From Zizania palustris (Eukaryota > Streptophyta > Magnoliopsida > Poales > Poaceae): a stretch of 64,000 nt of DNA. The position numbers were made by a program, and so were the translations under genes. The DNA lies in contig JAAALK010000287.1 of the NCBI GenBank assembly GCA_019279435.1, forward strand, positions 69,319,144 through 69,383,143, read 5' to 3'. The number at the start of each line of letters is the position of its first letter. Within the stretch, counting starts at the first letter, position 1. The notes under the pieces are model-generated. The model was not told the DNA's origin. It searched no databases and saw nothing but the letters and a program-made list of their open reading frames with translations. Positions 10,830 to 22,223 of the stretch are shown piece by piece.

Positions 10830-13292
10830 CTACACATGATAAGAATATCTCGATCGCTCAGTGCTGGGGTGAGTGAAATAATGACGAGGCATCCAGTACT
10901 GAGTGACCCGAGTAGTAAGCACAGAAAAAGTAGACGGTCTACGCACATGATAATCGGAATGACGCAAAGTGCGAGGTCTACCTACATGCTGTGATCGAAC
11001 AACATGTCGAGGTCTCCTACTCTGACGAGGTACAAAGCTACTCGCCCAGGGTCTATCACCATATGAAACACGGTGAACACCTCGAGGAGCAAAACCTCTC
11101 CAGGAAGCACGAGGAGCCTCAAAAGCAGGACGATAGTAAAACTCAGACTCATGCATACCTAAAGATGGGTAATGCATGTCCCGGTAACTCATCGTCTGAG
11201 AGCGTCGCTCATCCTTGATGCGATGAAAACAGAACCCAACCAAATGACCCGCCCGCTGACAATAGGAACAATGAAACACTCTCCTCGGGGCACTCTCATG
11301 GGTCACAGGAGCAACTCTCACAGGCTCCTTGGGCTTCTTCTGAGTGGTTTTCTTGGGAGGATTTTTCTTGGCAGGAGGTGTGGCTTTCTTTGGTGGTCGG
11401 GTAGGATTTTTGGCTGAAGGAGTGTCTAACAGAGCTCTCTCTTTCTCTAAGGTAGTGGGAGAGGTAAAAACAGTTTTGGTCTTGCTGTCTGAAGAAATCC
11501 TCTCAAAACCCAAACCTAGAGCTACCCCTGCTCTGTCAGCACACAACTTGGTCTTGGCCAAGAGCAAATCCATCCTACCCTTTCCCTCAGTGCATTTATT
11601 CACCACAGAAAGAAGGTACTCATTTTCAGACATGAGGTTTTCAACTCGCTCTCTAACAGTGCCTAGTTGATCCTTAAGGGTAATGCACGTGTCACAAACA
11701 GGCTACACATCCTTAGAACTACCGGCTCTCTCCAATCTAGCCTCTAAATCATGAACATGTTTATCACGTAAATTAATGCTCTCGCGCAATAAAGAACAGT
11801 TCATGCAATCAATTGTATCATGAGGTCTAGAATCCACCACCAAAAGCTGCTTCTGTGCAGTCTCAAGCTCAGATAGAGTTTGAGCATGTACAGAACGCAA
11901 CTGAGCAAGCTCACCCATGACTACATTACAAGCTTCACATTCAGCATCATTTACTTTAGACTTAAACATGGCATATTCAGTAGAAACAGATTCTAACCTA
12001 AGTCTAAGGTCTTTTCTTTCTCTAGCGGCTTGCACAAGTAATCTATCCTGACCAAGAACTACTTCATTTAGCTCATCTAATTTAATTAATAGCTGGTCAG
12101 ATGATAGTGGTGCCTCAGATGAGTCAAGCTCATCGCCGCTATGATCGCTGTCGGCCATGAAGCAAAGGCCGGTGAAGTCTCGTCCCTTCTTGTCCTTCTT
12201 GTCCTCCTTCCTTGGGGACTCCTCCTCCTCAGAGCTCGACTCCTCAGTTGAGGAAGTGTCGATGTAGCTGAGAGCAGCAACAAATGCTCTGGAAGCGGCC
12301 TTGGCTACTTTCTTTGCCATCTTGCCGCGCTTGCCCTTCACAAAGGGTTTCCTCTCCTTCTTGTGGTATTTAGGGCGCTCACTCTCATCTCTCTTTTTGA
12401 GCTTAGGACAATTGGCCTTGATATGAGAAGTGTCGCCACATTCAAAGCAACCACTAAAACCACTTTTCCTCTGATCCCGTCTCTCATGATAAAAACAGGT
12501 GAACCTCCGGGCAATGAGAGCAAGCTCATCATCATCTAGAGTGTCCACCTTCTCCTTTGTGACAGAGACCAGAGAGGACAAAGCAAAACCATCTGCAAAA
12601 ACACAAGTGCCAGATGTGCTTGGTTCTGTAGTGGTGCCACGGCTAGTGCTAGAAACCAATGCCAATGGCTGTGGCAAAGAGCTTCTGTGCACTGCAAGAG
12701 ATGCCTTGGCAATCTCTGTGGACTTCAGCTTGCTGAAGAGCTCATCACAGGTCAATGTGTCATAACCTGCAGACTCCTCAATGCTGGATATCTTCACTTC
12801 CCATATGCTACGGTCAAGAGCATAGAGAAGCTTGATAGCCCTATCATGATCATTGTAAGCAAGCGTCCCATTGGATCGCAAGTTACTCACTATAGCATCA
12901 AAGCGAGAAAACATGACATCTATAGATTCACCAGGTGCCTGCACAAACAGCTGATACTGTTGATTGTAGGTGCTTTGGCGCCTGGCCTTAATCTGAATAG
13001 AGCCCTCATGAAAAATAGTGAGCGTTGACCAAATCTCCCTAGCAGTCCTAAGGTGCTGCACCCTATCAAACTCACTCCGGCTCAAACCAATGAACAGTAT
13101 ATTCCTAGCCTTGGAGTTGGCATTATACTGATCTTTTTCTGTTTGAGTAGTGCGAGTATCAGGGATGGAGTATTGTGAGTCCACAATCTCCCAAATTACA
13201 TTTCCTTGGCTTAACAAGTAAGCCTCCATGCGCACCTTCCAGTATGCAAAATCAGTCCCATCGAACAGAGAAATTTTACTGCCTCTATCCAT
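10830..13292 (-). pseudogene. Sirevirus A gag
   Basis: The start ATG at 13292 gives MDRGSKISLFDGTDFAYWK. A UBN2-type Gag core follows, then a CCHC knuckle (CFECGDTSHIKANC, about residues 281-294), a Lys/Ser/Glu-rich segment and a long heptad-rich region. A second knuckle-like motif (CSYCQRAGHLVGFC) lies near 11270-11230. The frame has one clear nonsense change at 11703 (TAG where Sirevirus G has CAG) and ends at TAG 10830. Gag builds the cytoplasmic virus-like particle and binds the RNA. The stop at 10830 is shared with Sirevirus G and may be a normal gag-pol boundary. Confidence 0.9.
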
Positions 13293-13342
13293 GTCGCCAC
13301 CAGATCACAAAACCGGTTAAGGTCAACTGGTGATCTTAACCT

Positions 13343-13354
13343 GCTCTGATACCA
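13343..13354 (-). other. Primer-binding site of Sirevirus A
   Basis: TGGTATCAGAGC on the minus strand, two bases inside the 5' LTR, complementary to the 3' end of initiator methionine tRNA. Confidence 0.92.
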
Positions 13355-13356
13355 AT

Positions 13357-15353
13357 TGTTGGACCGGAAACGGCGACCAGAGGGGGGGTCAATGGGAGCT
13401 TTCAAAAATTCGGGCTAAAAACTAGCCTTCGGTTTTAGTTCTGTCTTCTGCGGAACAGGCTTCGAAAACTACCTTCGGAGGTCTGGTTCGGAGGTCCTTT
13501 GACAACTCCGAACACAGGCTTCGCAGATCCAAAAGTTCGAATCCAAGAAGACTTCGCTCCACTTACAACCCTCGAAAATCTACTCTGCTAAGTCAGTGCA
13601 GGCTCCGCACACAGGGTGCTTCGAGCAGGCTTCGCACTTCACCCTTCGCAAGAGTGGACGACCCTCTGAGGACTTCGACCAAGTACTTGGCAGCAGCAAC
13701 TGGTGCTGGGCTTCGTACACGAAGGTCTAAACGCACACTAATAGACTTCGCTAGGGGCTTCGACACAAGAAGCAAAACGGGCTTCGATCAGGGCTTCGCT
13801 AGTAAGCAGTGAGGTCTAGCCTCAAGTTACACAGAGCAAACGCGCACTGAAAAACACACTTCGCACAAAGACACCCTTCGCCGCTACAACTAGCGAGGTA
13901 TGTAAAGCAAGCTCAAGCAAAAAGCACACAGAAGCAGGGCTTCGCCGCTTGAACAAGGAACACAATAAAATTAAACTCTGGATGAATACAACGAAGTGTG
14001 TGGCTACAGGAGCTCAACAGTAAATGCTCAAAGTGTTAAATGTTACCTACCGAGCCCCCATATTTATAGCCCACAGTTCACCCAAAGGAATTGACTACTT
14101 TACCCCTAGGGTTTACACCAATTTTGTCTCTACAGAACAGAGGGGTACAAAAGGTAGTCAACTTTATTGGAGGCTTCTCTGTCAGCCTTTGCAGAGGGGA
14201 CAGCGTCAGCTTTTTGCAGAGCAGACACTGTCAGACTTGCAGCCTTTGACCTTTCCGAAGCCCCATTCGCACGCGAGGGGTGCGATAGCTTCAGTGAGAA
14301 GCCTTGAGCCAGATGGCCTTCGCTTCACCGAAGTCAACCTTTGATACAGTGACGGTTTTGAGCCGAAGCCGTCAAAGCCCTTGGGCCTTCGCACCAACAC
14401 CTTCGGAGTGGACCACCACGGCTTCGCAGCTTCCGCCTAGCTCGAACTCCGTCAGTCCGTGTACCGAAGCCATGCAGGCCGAAGTACCACAAGACAACCA
14501 CACTCCGGAGCTAGCCTCGCTCTGAAGCCTTTCACACTCCGAAGCCTCACCTTCGGAGTACCACCTTTCGAAGTCCCTCCTTCGTCCAAGGCCTCCGCAC
14601 GAAGCATTCCATGAGCCCTTCGTCGCAGTGTCTCTCCCCGAGCACACTCCTCAACGAGCCTCACCCGGACCATGCCTTCGATGCGCCTCGACTTCTGAGA
14701 CCTTCGTCGGGCACCTTCGAATGTCTCCCTCCGGAGCACACTTCGAACTCCTTGCCTCCGCAGAGGACTTGATCCATCCAACTCCGAAGTCACTCCATCC
14801 GGAGTACCTTCGAAGTGCCTCACCTCCGAGGACTTTGTCTCGGAGTACCTTCACCCGGAGCCACGCTCCGCACTCTCTGCCTTCACCTGGCACACCTCGA
14901 CCCGAGGACCGACCCAGACCCCCTTCGCAGCCACCGTGACGGAGCTCCCCGCTCCCCTGGCATCAAACCTCCCGCTTGACCCAGGTTCACCTACTACGTT
15001 CGTCCGTCGCCTCCGAAGTCCCTGCGCACCACAGATAAGCAGACAAGTGTATCCAGTACTCTGGAGACCTCTCCGGGTTAGCAACCTCCGGCACACACTC
15101 CGGTGTACCGCCCAAAGTACCGAAGCCTTCGGTACACACCCAGTCATCGTGTACTGTCGGACCCCTCCGACAGGCACACTCCGCTGCCACAGCTGCAGCA
15201 ACCAAACCACCGAGCACCCTTCGGTGAAACCACCTCCGAACATCCTTCGGAGGTCCAACCTCCGAACCCCCTTCGGAGGTACCCCTTCGATCCAGAGGGT
15301 AAAAGCCTGTCAATCACTCATCACAAACACCGAAACCAACCCTTGGTGTCTCA
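13357..15353 (-). repeat. 5' LTR of Sirevirus A
   Basis: An LTR of 1997 bp beginning TGAGACACCAAGGG on the minus strand and ending CCGGTCCAACA. A TATA box (TATAAATA) is read at 14068-14061. It is the partner of 4499-6494. Confidence 0.93.
14061..14068 (-). promoter_or_regulatory. TATA box of Sirevirus A 5' LTR
   Basis: TATAAATA on the minus strand within the 5' LTR. The same position in the other LTR is near 5200, and the related LTRs of G and H have it too. This is the likely core promoter for the genomic RNA. Confidence 0.65.
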
Positions 15354-15358
15354 TCCTG
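15354..15358. repeat. Target-site duplication TCCTG, right copy (Sirevirus A)
   Basis: Identical to 4494-4498 and adjacent to the CA end of the LTR. Confidence 0.95.
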
Positions 15359-15595
15359 TCAAGTATGAATACTCCAGGGACAACTTGGCCCTTTACAGTA
15401 CCCTCTAAATCTATACTTGTTCGTAGCCTCAATCCCAAGTTCAAATTCTTTATTTATCGCGAATTGTCTAATTGCAAGTCTAAATTGTTCCATGTTTGCA
15501 TACAAGCTACCAGGCTCCATTACTGGGTTGTTTATGTCAAATATGGTCCTCGTCTCATCAAACAGTACATCTGTACACGGAATAGCTGCTCCCAT
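15354..15595 (-). pseudogene. MuDR-type MULE transposase, first part (N-terminal DNA-binding domain)
   Basis: The minus-strand frame contains NPVMEPGSLYANMEQFRLA, then RQFAINKEFELG and a Cys-rich RGYCKGPSCPWSIHT. This is the typical N-terminal MuDR DNA-binding region of plant MULE transposases. A TGA follows HT, and six bases later the sequence meets the Sirevirus A insertion. The same frame resumes at 4493, so the two pieces are one exon. Further, more degraded coding sequence may lie up to about 15850. The protein would bind the inverted repeats in the nucleus; this copy is dead. Confidence 0.75.
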
Positions 15596-16159
15596 TCTAT
15601 CTTCACAATGATTCCTGGGATCTCCATTCCTGGTATTCCCATCATCTTCCCTTTAAATAAATGCTTCTTCAACATCAGTGCCCAAACCAAGTTGAATGTA
15701 CAATGCTTATTCACTAGTAACATCCTGTCTTCCTTCTTCAGTCGACCTTTCCTCCACAATAATCGAATCCCAATCGATTTCATGGCCACCAAATAAATTT
15801 GTCTCACCATCATCTCCAACGCAAGTCAATGCCAACTCATGACCTTCCACATTGCATGCCTCTTCATCCATTTAGTAGACAAATGTGAGCCCTCTCTAAT
15901 GGTCTAACAGGACCCCTTTATTAGAGAATAAAGTCAGTGATTGTATGCAAGAGAACAGTGAGGAAAAAGAGAACAATGACATAGACCAACTGGGCCAGAC
16001 TGGGAGTTCAGAATTCAGCCGTTTGCTGGAGTTCAGCAACTGATTCTTTATTTCTGATCCCAAACACCTCAAACAGCACAAGGCATTCCTCTGAACGCTC
16101 TCAACGTCTGAACCATCTGCAAGAGAGAAACCAGTCCAAGAAAATATAGTAGCAATGAG
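15596..16159. other. MULE internal sequence without a clear gene
   Basis: Decayed sequence between the transposase start and the LINE fragment. Short open frames on both strands have no motif I recognise. Confidence 0.4.
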
Positions 16160-16292
16160 AATGGCAGAAAATGGTTCTAATAAGGTGTGGGATGCCATAC
16201 AAGAGATCAAGCTGCAACCTGAGGATGACAAGGTAGTTTGGAAGTTCACTGAAAATGGTCACTACTCAGCTGCCTCCGTATATAACATGTTC
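16160..16292 (+). pseudogene. LINE (non-LTR retrotransposon) fragment, zf-RVT region
   Basis: The plus-strand translation includes KVWDAIQEIKLQPEDD and KVVWKFTENGHYSAASVY, matching the zinc-binding region that follows the reverse transcriptase in plant L1-type LINEs (WKFTxxGxYSxxSxY signature). It stops abruptly at the GC-rich inner edge of the right MULE inverted repeat. This suggests the MULE captured a piece of a LINE, or a LINE-derived host sequence. No other LINE domain is present. Confidence 0.7.
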
Positions 16293-16852
16293 TGTCGCCG
16301 GGGCGGAGGCCGGAGGTGACGGGGCGGAGGCGAGATCTGTGATCGGGGACGGTGGCTCGGCGGCGGAGGGCGTGGGGCCGGAGGGCACGGGGCCGAGGGC
16401 GCAGGGGCAGAGGTCGGGGCGGTGGTCGGGGGTGGAGGGCGACGGCGGAGGGGCGGGGATGGTGGCTCGGCGGCGGAGGGGCGGAGGGCGCGGGGCGGGA
16501 GGGCGCGGGGCCGAGGGCACAGGGGCAGAGGTCGAGGCGGTGGCCGAGGGCGGAGGGCGGTGGTGGAGGGCGGCGGTGGAGGGGCGGAGACGGTGGATCG
16601 GCGGTGGAGGGCGGCGGCGGAGGGGCGGCGATACCGGTGAGGGGTGGGGGGCCGCGCCGTTGTAGAAGCTGGGAGAGAAGAAGCTAGGGCTCGGTGAGTG
16701 ATTTGCATACAGGTAGGGCAAAACCGGTAGAACACATGGAAAAACCTGAAAAAACCTGTTGTAACTCTATACCATTATAACGCTATATTTGCAATTGTCA
16801 ACATTGGGTGTTGTTTTTGCGAAGCCCACTGAAAGGAGTGTCATGTTTGCAA
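16293..16852. repeat. Right terminal inverted repeat of the MULE
   Basis: Reverse-complement partner of 2644-3230. The inner part is a GGCGGAGGGC minisatellite (16300-16650) and the outer part is AT-rich, ending near 16852. Confidence 0.75.
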
Positions 16853-16854
16853 AC

Positions 16855-16927
16855 GACGATGGATCGGATTAGCTCATTAGCTGGCTGTTGGATGAGGAAA
16901 TGACGATGGATCGGATTAGCTCATTAG
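16855..16927. repeat. 26-bp direct repeat just outside the MULE
   Basis: GACGATGGATCGGATTAGCT followed by CATTAG occurs at 16855-16880 and again exactly at 16902-16927, 47 bp apart. Confidence 0.9.
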
Positions 16928-17049
16928 GTTAACAGGATAACAAAACCAATCCTGTTACAATTAACAGGAACAATTGTAATCTGGTTAATGTTAAGTCTAA
17001 AAACTACAGTTATGAAATATAATAGGTCTGATTTATATTAAATCTAACA
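16886..17049 (+). repeat. Possible short LTR of a small retrotransposon (TRIM-like)
   Basis: A 164-bp interval opens TGTTGGAT and closes ATCTAACA, an inverted-repeat pair of the TG...CA type. It is followed after four bases by TGGTATCAGA (17054-17063), which resembles an initiator-Met primer site. No second LTR or coding region was found, so it could be a relic or a coincidence. Confidence 0.35.
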
Positions 17050-17065
17050 AATATGGTATCAGACC

Positions 17066-18284
17066 GATTATTGTTGTTCTGTCACGATATATGTGGTGTG
17101 TCAGGGGCATAGCTATTAGGAGGTAATCATATAGTCGAGAACTAGATATGCTTCTACAAGCTAAAGCCTTGTCATCCAAGCCTTCCAAGGGCTTCCTCTT
17201 GCCTTACTAGAGCAAGAACTATTTCCTTGGGGCCTTATTTCTTTCTTTTTAAGTTAAGTTGTGTTTTTTGATTACCCGTAGTGTTATTGCTATGTTTATT
17301 TAAGTTGCTAGTGAAATGACACACGACTAAACTGCTTGTGAAATGAGCTTTAGAGTTTTGTTTGACATTTTTAATCAAAACAAAACTGTGTGTTTTTACA
17401 AAAACTCAAATGGAAACTTTAATAGCAAAAGTTATGAGATTTTTACGTGAAAAGGCAACTTGCAGGGACTATCCTAACAACCGTAAATGATTACTTTTCA
17501 TGATCTCATCAATTTCTCATTTGTTCCATTTTACATGAGAGAATTAATAGAGTCTAGAATAACATTTGTTTTTAAGTTCCACATAATTTCATCCAATCAG
17601 GAATTGAGAATACACCTGTTGATATTTTAAGCTTTAGTTTTGTTCCTTTTATATTTAGATAATTTGTTATAAAAAAGGTAAGGATGAAAATAGATCCTAT
17701 ATTTTTTTGAAAGGATTTGGATTGAGTGAGTATAGCATGTAGATATGAATGTGGAGCGGTTTGTTTTGGATATCAGATTTAGTACAAATTAGATATGAAC
17801 TCATGTTAGAAACGGATTAAAATTGCTGAATTACAAATTTACAAGTTTACTAACAGAAAAATCGTTGTTCCGTCAATGTTTTTAGAATAGAAGAACATTT
17901 AATCTTTACTAAAACCCACATGTAGCCACCAGCTAGTGCACAATATGTTCATAATTAACCCTCACTGTACTAGCAGTAGCCAAACACATAGCAACAAACG
18001 ACAACAGCACATAGCAGCAGCAAACCACAGCAAACCGTAGTAACAAATATAAGCAAACAACAACCTCAAACAGCAACAAACAATATGGTGTGGGTAGATG
18101 CGTGCGTTGCGTGGGCTGGACTATGCTTTTAACAATCGGATTATACGGTTAGCTCTCAACTAGATAATACAATTAAAATTTCGGGTAATCCATTTCCGCT
18201 GTATTTTTGCAATACCATATCCAAATCACCATATTATTCAGATCCAGATTTGGATTCATCGGATTTCAAAGAAACTATACAAGT
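17066..18284. other. AT-rich spacer, no gene seen
   Basis: No open frame with a recognisable domain. AT-rich throughout, with a CA-rich stretch at about 17990-18085. It may be the body of a decayed element and is the insertion target of chromovirus B. Confidence 0.5.
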
Positions 18285-20666
18285 TGTAACGCCCGCGTTA
18301 AAAAAATTAAAAATAGAAATAATAAAAAATATAATAATAATTAAAATAATACTTTGGATCTTCATAAAATAATTAAGAATTATGAAAAATTATTTTTCCA
18401 GAATTTTATACTTAGTTTTCTTTTAAAAAAATTGTATTTCTCTCTTTAAATTTTCTCTCTCACTTACACGTAGGATCCACATATCATCACCTTCCTCCCA
18501 CCCTCCTCTCTGTTCTCTCTCTCCCACTCCCACCATGCACGAACAAACTTTCGCCCATGGCAACTGTCGGCCGTTCCACTTCCCCCGTCGCACACGTCGC
18601 GTCAAGGCCGCTCCCACGACGCCGAAACCGCCACCCCCCCCTCACTAACAAATTTATTTGGCTGTTCCCTCTTTTCTCCATTCCATTTTCCTCATTTTCT
18701 ACCATTTTCCTCCTCTGAGCTCTCCTTCCTCGCCGTAGTCGTGTCGTCATCGTCGTCCCCCGGTGAGAACTCCCCTATTTTCCTTTTCTCCCCCACCCCC
18801 TTGGGCTTGTCGCCGCCATCATCGTCGCACCGCGCCGGCCGCTCGCCGCGCCGCCTGCGCGCCGCCCGCGCCGGCCGGGCCGAGCCGCCCCGCACCCTAC
18901 TCTCTGTTTTGGCAGTTTTGCGATTTAACCCTTTGTTTTAGGTTATTTAAATCATGTTCTGTCACTTTAGCGTTCTAGCCCCTTTGTTTAAGGATAATTA
19001 AATTATGTTCTGCGCAGTAGTACTGTTTTGGTTAAAAGTGGAGCTAAAACTTCCAAAATACACAACTAATTCATCCTAGCTCCATTTGGAGTGATTCAAA
19101 TTGTTATGTTTTCAGAGAATCTAACTATGCATTGTTTTAGTATTGTTCATGTGAATTAATGTATTATTTTGCATTATTTATGTATGTGATCGTGTATACG
19201 CCGCCGATTTCGTACTGCTGGAGGCATACTTCATTGAAGATCAAGCTTTCCCGGACCAAGGCAAGCTACCTGAACAATTGAACATGTAGAAATCTCATTT
19301 TTCATAAATTATTTTGGTTTAACTTAATGCATGATTATTAGGACTATAGTATGGTATTATTACTATTTAGCTATACCCACTATGTTAATTATGGCCCCGT
19401 GCACTTATTACCATGCCTTTTGTCAACCTAGGAAAATTGTGGTTCAGCTCGTACCTTAATAAGGGTTGGGTTGATCGATATAAGAAATATTGTTTAGCCC
19501 TGCTTAGTTTAAGCAGACTTTTTAAATGGGTAATTATTCATCTCTTTAATGACAAATGTTGTATTTTTCATGCCGATTAAATTGTACCCTACGGTAGGGT
19601 TACTACCGTTAGTGGTTTGGATTAAAACTTGACCAATTAAAATATTGAAAAGGGCTGGTCGTGGGTGCATGCTAGTATTTTGGGATGTCGCACCCATGAC
19701 GATTAAGGACCGGTCCGTGGCTACTTTTGCAATGCACTTTCGTACTACCACAAGTCTAATGGGTACAACATGTATTAGAGTATTACTTGTACTTATTTAC
19801 AACACTAGTGGTATGATAGGTGATGGTTTGTGGTGGGTCGCACCCCAGGCCTGAATGTTACTTGGCGCAAAAGGGGGCTTACTCAACTAGGGTTGGCCCT
19901 ACGGGAAGCGAAACCTTAGTGGGTGTTTGCATGTTTGTATGGTATACGATGGGCCTTGGCATGGGCTTGGGTCGGGGTACCGTGATGTTATCCTAACGTT
20001 AACCGAGACTATGCCTTGTGGGTAAAGTTGTACACCTCTGATCAGAGTTAAAATCTATTCGAATAGCCGAGCCCACGGTCAACGGCGGGCAAAGTGATGT
20101 TTTCACGGTTCGAATAACCTTCCACTTTAATTCTAGTATGATGGTTTGGATGGGATCTAAGGATCCTGCAGGTGGTGGTAACCTGCTAGTGTTGGTGCAC
20201 TGCTTGGATTGTAACTTGTTCATAGCACAGTCTTTATTACTTGTAGATGTTTTATAATTGTTTTAACTGAAAATTAACTTTACGCAAATGAACCCTATTA
20301 TTCCATCCTTGTTATTCCCTTGCATTATTTGCATCATTTCGGGTGGCTTGTTGAGTACCAATGTACTCAACCCACTATTTCAAACCTCTCCTGAAGTTGA
20401 AGGGATCTACACAGATGAAGACGAAGAGGAGGCGTAAGGCTTGGCCGCACTCGAGCGCTTGTGGGGAAAAGGCCGTTATCCGCTGCTTGTGTTTTGCTTA
20501 GTAATCTTTGTTCATGCCATTTAGGCCATGTATACGACTATGTGTAATTACTTTTAATCTACGTGGAACTCTGTTGTATCTACTTATTATTGTGTACCCT
20601 GCCTTTTCTTGGGACAGGGACTTAATGCACAAAGAGTTTGAGAAGGTATTATTCCTGGGCTTGACA
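18285..20666 (+). repeat. 5' LTR of chromovirus B
   Basis: An LTR of 2382 bp from TGTAACGCCCGCG to GGCTTGACA, immediately upstream of the primer site. TGTAACxCCC starts are common in the Tekay/Del lineage. Confidence 0.82.
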
Positions 20667-20669
20667 AGA

Positions 20670-20681
20670 TGGTATCAGAGC
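20670..20681 (+). other. Primer-binding site of chromovirus B
   Basis: TGGTATCAGAGC, complementary to initiator methionine tRNA, three bases after the LTR. Confidence 0.9.
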
Positions 20682-20844
20682 CACCTCTACTGTAGATTAA
20701 GCCCCACGGTTAAGCCCCTAGGATGTTCGTCTAAGGCTAATTTGAAAAAAAAAATTATTCCCAAAATGTGTCATTTGGTGGTTGTGTTTACTTACCCTCA
20801 CTATTCAAAAAAAGGTTGCTGATTTTTTTTCAATATGTGTGTAG

Positions 20845-21646
20845 ATGGCGTTGGTGACCGCGAGGTGCGTGCGAGATGGAGGTTTCGTGGAGGAGCTTCA
20901 AGCCATGATGTGGAAGATCGGTTACTTGTTACAGCCTGAGTTCGAGGGGATCGAGTCCTTAGTTGGGGCATAGCGTCGTTGGGGGGTGATAGTGTTGATC
21001 CTCGGAGGCCGGACTAACCTTCCTACTATGGAGTATGGGGGAAGGCACCGATTTTCGTGTCGTAGTGGAGGTGGCTTCTTTCTAGATGCTTTTGGACCTC
21101 CACCACGCCCACGACAAGAAGCTGAGGACCACGGCGTTCCGTTGTCACCCTGCTCGACAAGAGGGGGAGTCCTTCAGCATTTTCCACAACACCGAGCATG
21201 AGGAGGACACCACCATCGTCCACATGGCACGTATGATGGAGTCGATGGATGACATGTACACTCTGCAGGAGCGTGAGAGCAGGAAGGAGGTTGAGGCCTA
21301 GGGAGAGTAGATCCGACGCTTGGAGAGAGAGCTTCAAGCTAGCAAGAGGCAGGTGGCGGAGCAGCAGTGGAGGATCCTCCACCTTGAGTCCCAGGTTCAG
21401 CCTAGGAGGAGGACCAGGTTCACCGTACGCAAGAGCGTGCCTCTTCCACGAGAGCAGTAGATGTTTGTCGTGGAGATCCAGGAGGAGATAGGGGAGTGCG
21501 CGGTTGTCGCACCAGCTCATGTTCCGGCTTCAGCACCTCAGAGGGATCAGCCCATGGGTGAGGACAGCGAGGAGCCCATGGAGAAGGAGTTCTTCGAGGA
21601 GTCTCGCACCGAGGAGCCCCTTCTAGGGTACACCCCCGCGCCGTAG
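20845..21646 (+). pseudogene. Extra reading frame between primer site and gag of chromovirus B, broken
   Basis: An ATG at 20845 opens MALVTARCVRDGGFVEELQ and WKIGYLLQPEFEG, then hits a TAG. The same frame continues with NLPTMEYGGRHRF before shifting near 21080. The shifted frame carries HMARMMESMDDMYTLQERES and, after more stops, RRLERELQASKRQVAEQQ (a likely coiled coil) and an acidic tail ending near 21646. It is not Gag, which starts at 21941. Frames beginning MALVT...FVEELQ upstream of gag are, to my recollection, found in other grass gypsy elements, but I cannot give a function. It is clearly decayed here. Confidence 0.5.
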
Positions 21647-21940
21647 ATCAACCCACCCTCATGTTTACCTGTTCATTGTGTTTAGAAATTTCATTAGTTT
21701 ATCATTGGTGTGAAGTTTGTACTGATCTATTTGGTGTACGACTTCATTTAGATTTTCTTGATGTTGTTTAGGTTTCAAAAATTCATACTATGTTATTTGG
21801 ATGTTTAGTTTGTCATTTGGTTAATGAATGAATGTTTGCTTAATCCGAGTGTTTGTTCACATCACTAAATGTATGAAATGAGTTACTTTGATATAACGAT
21901 TGTGTCACCCATTCTAAAACTCCTCCCTTCTTTCAGCAAG

Positions 21941-22223
21941 ATGGTGTACACACGCAACGGATGTTACATCAACAATGATGATAGCGCAAAGCAAGGCGAC
22001 ACCATGGATGGATCTAGTACAACTCTTCCTAACCATGGTTTGCCCCCACCACCGGCAGCTGACTCGACTTTGGCCCAAGTTGTGAACAATCAAAATCACT
22101 TTATCACTGCTCTTCTCCAGCAACTCCAGAACCAGAACAACCAGGCACCTTAGGTAGTCATGCCCATCCATCAAGCCGGCCCTCAGTAATCCAAGTTATC
22201 TGAGTTCCTTAGGGTTCGCCCTC
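21941..22223 (+). pseudogene. Chromovirus B gag, N-terminal fragment
   Basis: The frame begins MVYTRNGCYINNDDSAKQG with a CTTTCTTTCAG splice-acceptor-like sequence just before the ATG. It continues through a Gln/Asn-rich LLQQLQNQNNQ to a TAG at 22150, then reads on past another stop to KLSEFLRVRPL. There it is cut by the LTR of Sirevirus C. The homologous stretch of chromovirus E's gag has the same order. Confidence 0.65.

Larger units (their letters stand above)
4499..15353 (-). mobile_element. Sirevirus A: complete Ty1/copia LTR retrotransposon (10,855 bp)
   Basis: It has two LTRs (13357-15353 and 4499-6494), a primer-binding site, a polypurine tract, gag and pol on the minus strand, and a perfect 5-bp target duplication. 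Domain order is Gag, protease, integrase, reverse transcriptase, RNase H, which defines Ty1/copia. The length, the two-knuckle Gag with a long coiled-coil region, and the run of polypurine tracts before the 3' LTR place it in the Sirevirus (Maximus/SIRE, Opie/Ji-like) lineage. It belongs to the same family as Sirevirus G. It is inserted in the MULE transposase exon. Confidence 0.93.
2644..16852 (-). mobile_element. Mutator-like element (MULE) with long terminal inverted repeats, interrupted by Sirevirus A
   Basis: The two ends are reverse-complementary. The left outer end reads TTGCACACATGGCACTCCC from 2645; the right outer end read on the minus strand from 16851 is TTTGCAAACATGACACTCC. The match continues through GTTGACAATTG and ATAATGGTATAGAGTT into a GC-rich zone on both sides. 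Inside is a MuDR-type transposase gene on the minus strand. Long inverted repeats plus a MuDR-type gene define a MULE. I could not identify a 9-bp target duplication, so the exact ends are uncertain by a few bases. Removing the 10.9-kb Sirevirus leaves an element of about 3.4 kb. Confidence 0.75.
18285..22223 (+). mobile_element. Chromovirus B (Ty3/gypsy, probably Tekay/Del-like), 5' part only
   Basis: A 2.4-kb LTR, primer-binding site, an extra 5' reading frame and the first part of gag are present. The gag then stops at the Sirevirus C insertion. The gag fragment ends with SEFLRVRPL, which matches SEFLRVRPP in chromovirus E. The LTR shares a block with E's LTR (around ATGCCTTGTGGGTA and AGCCGAGCCCACGGTCAA). 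The rest of the element should lie right of the window. Confidence 0.8.
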
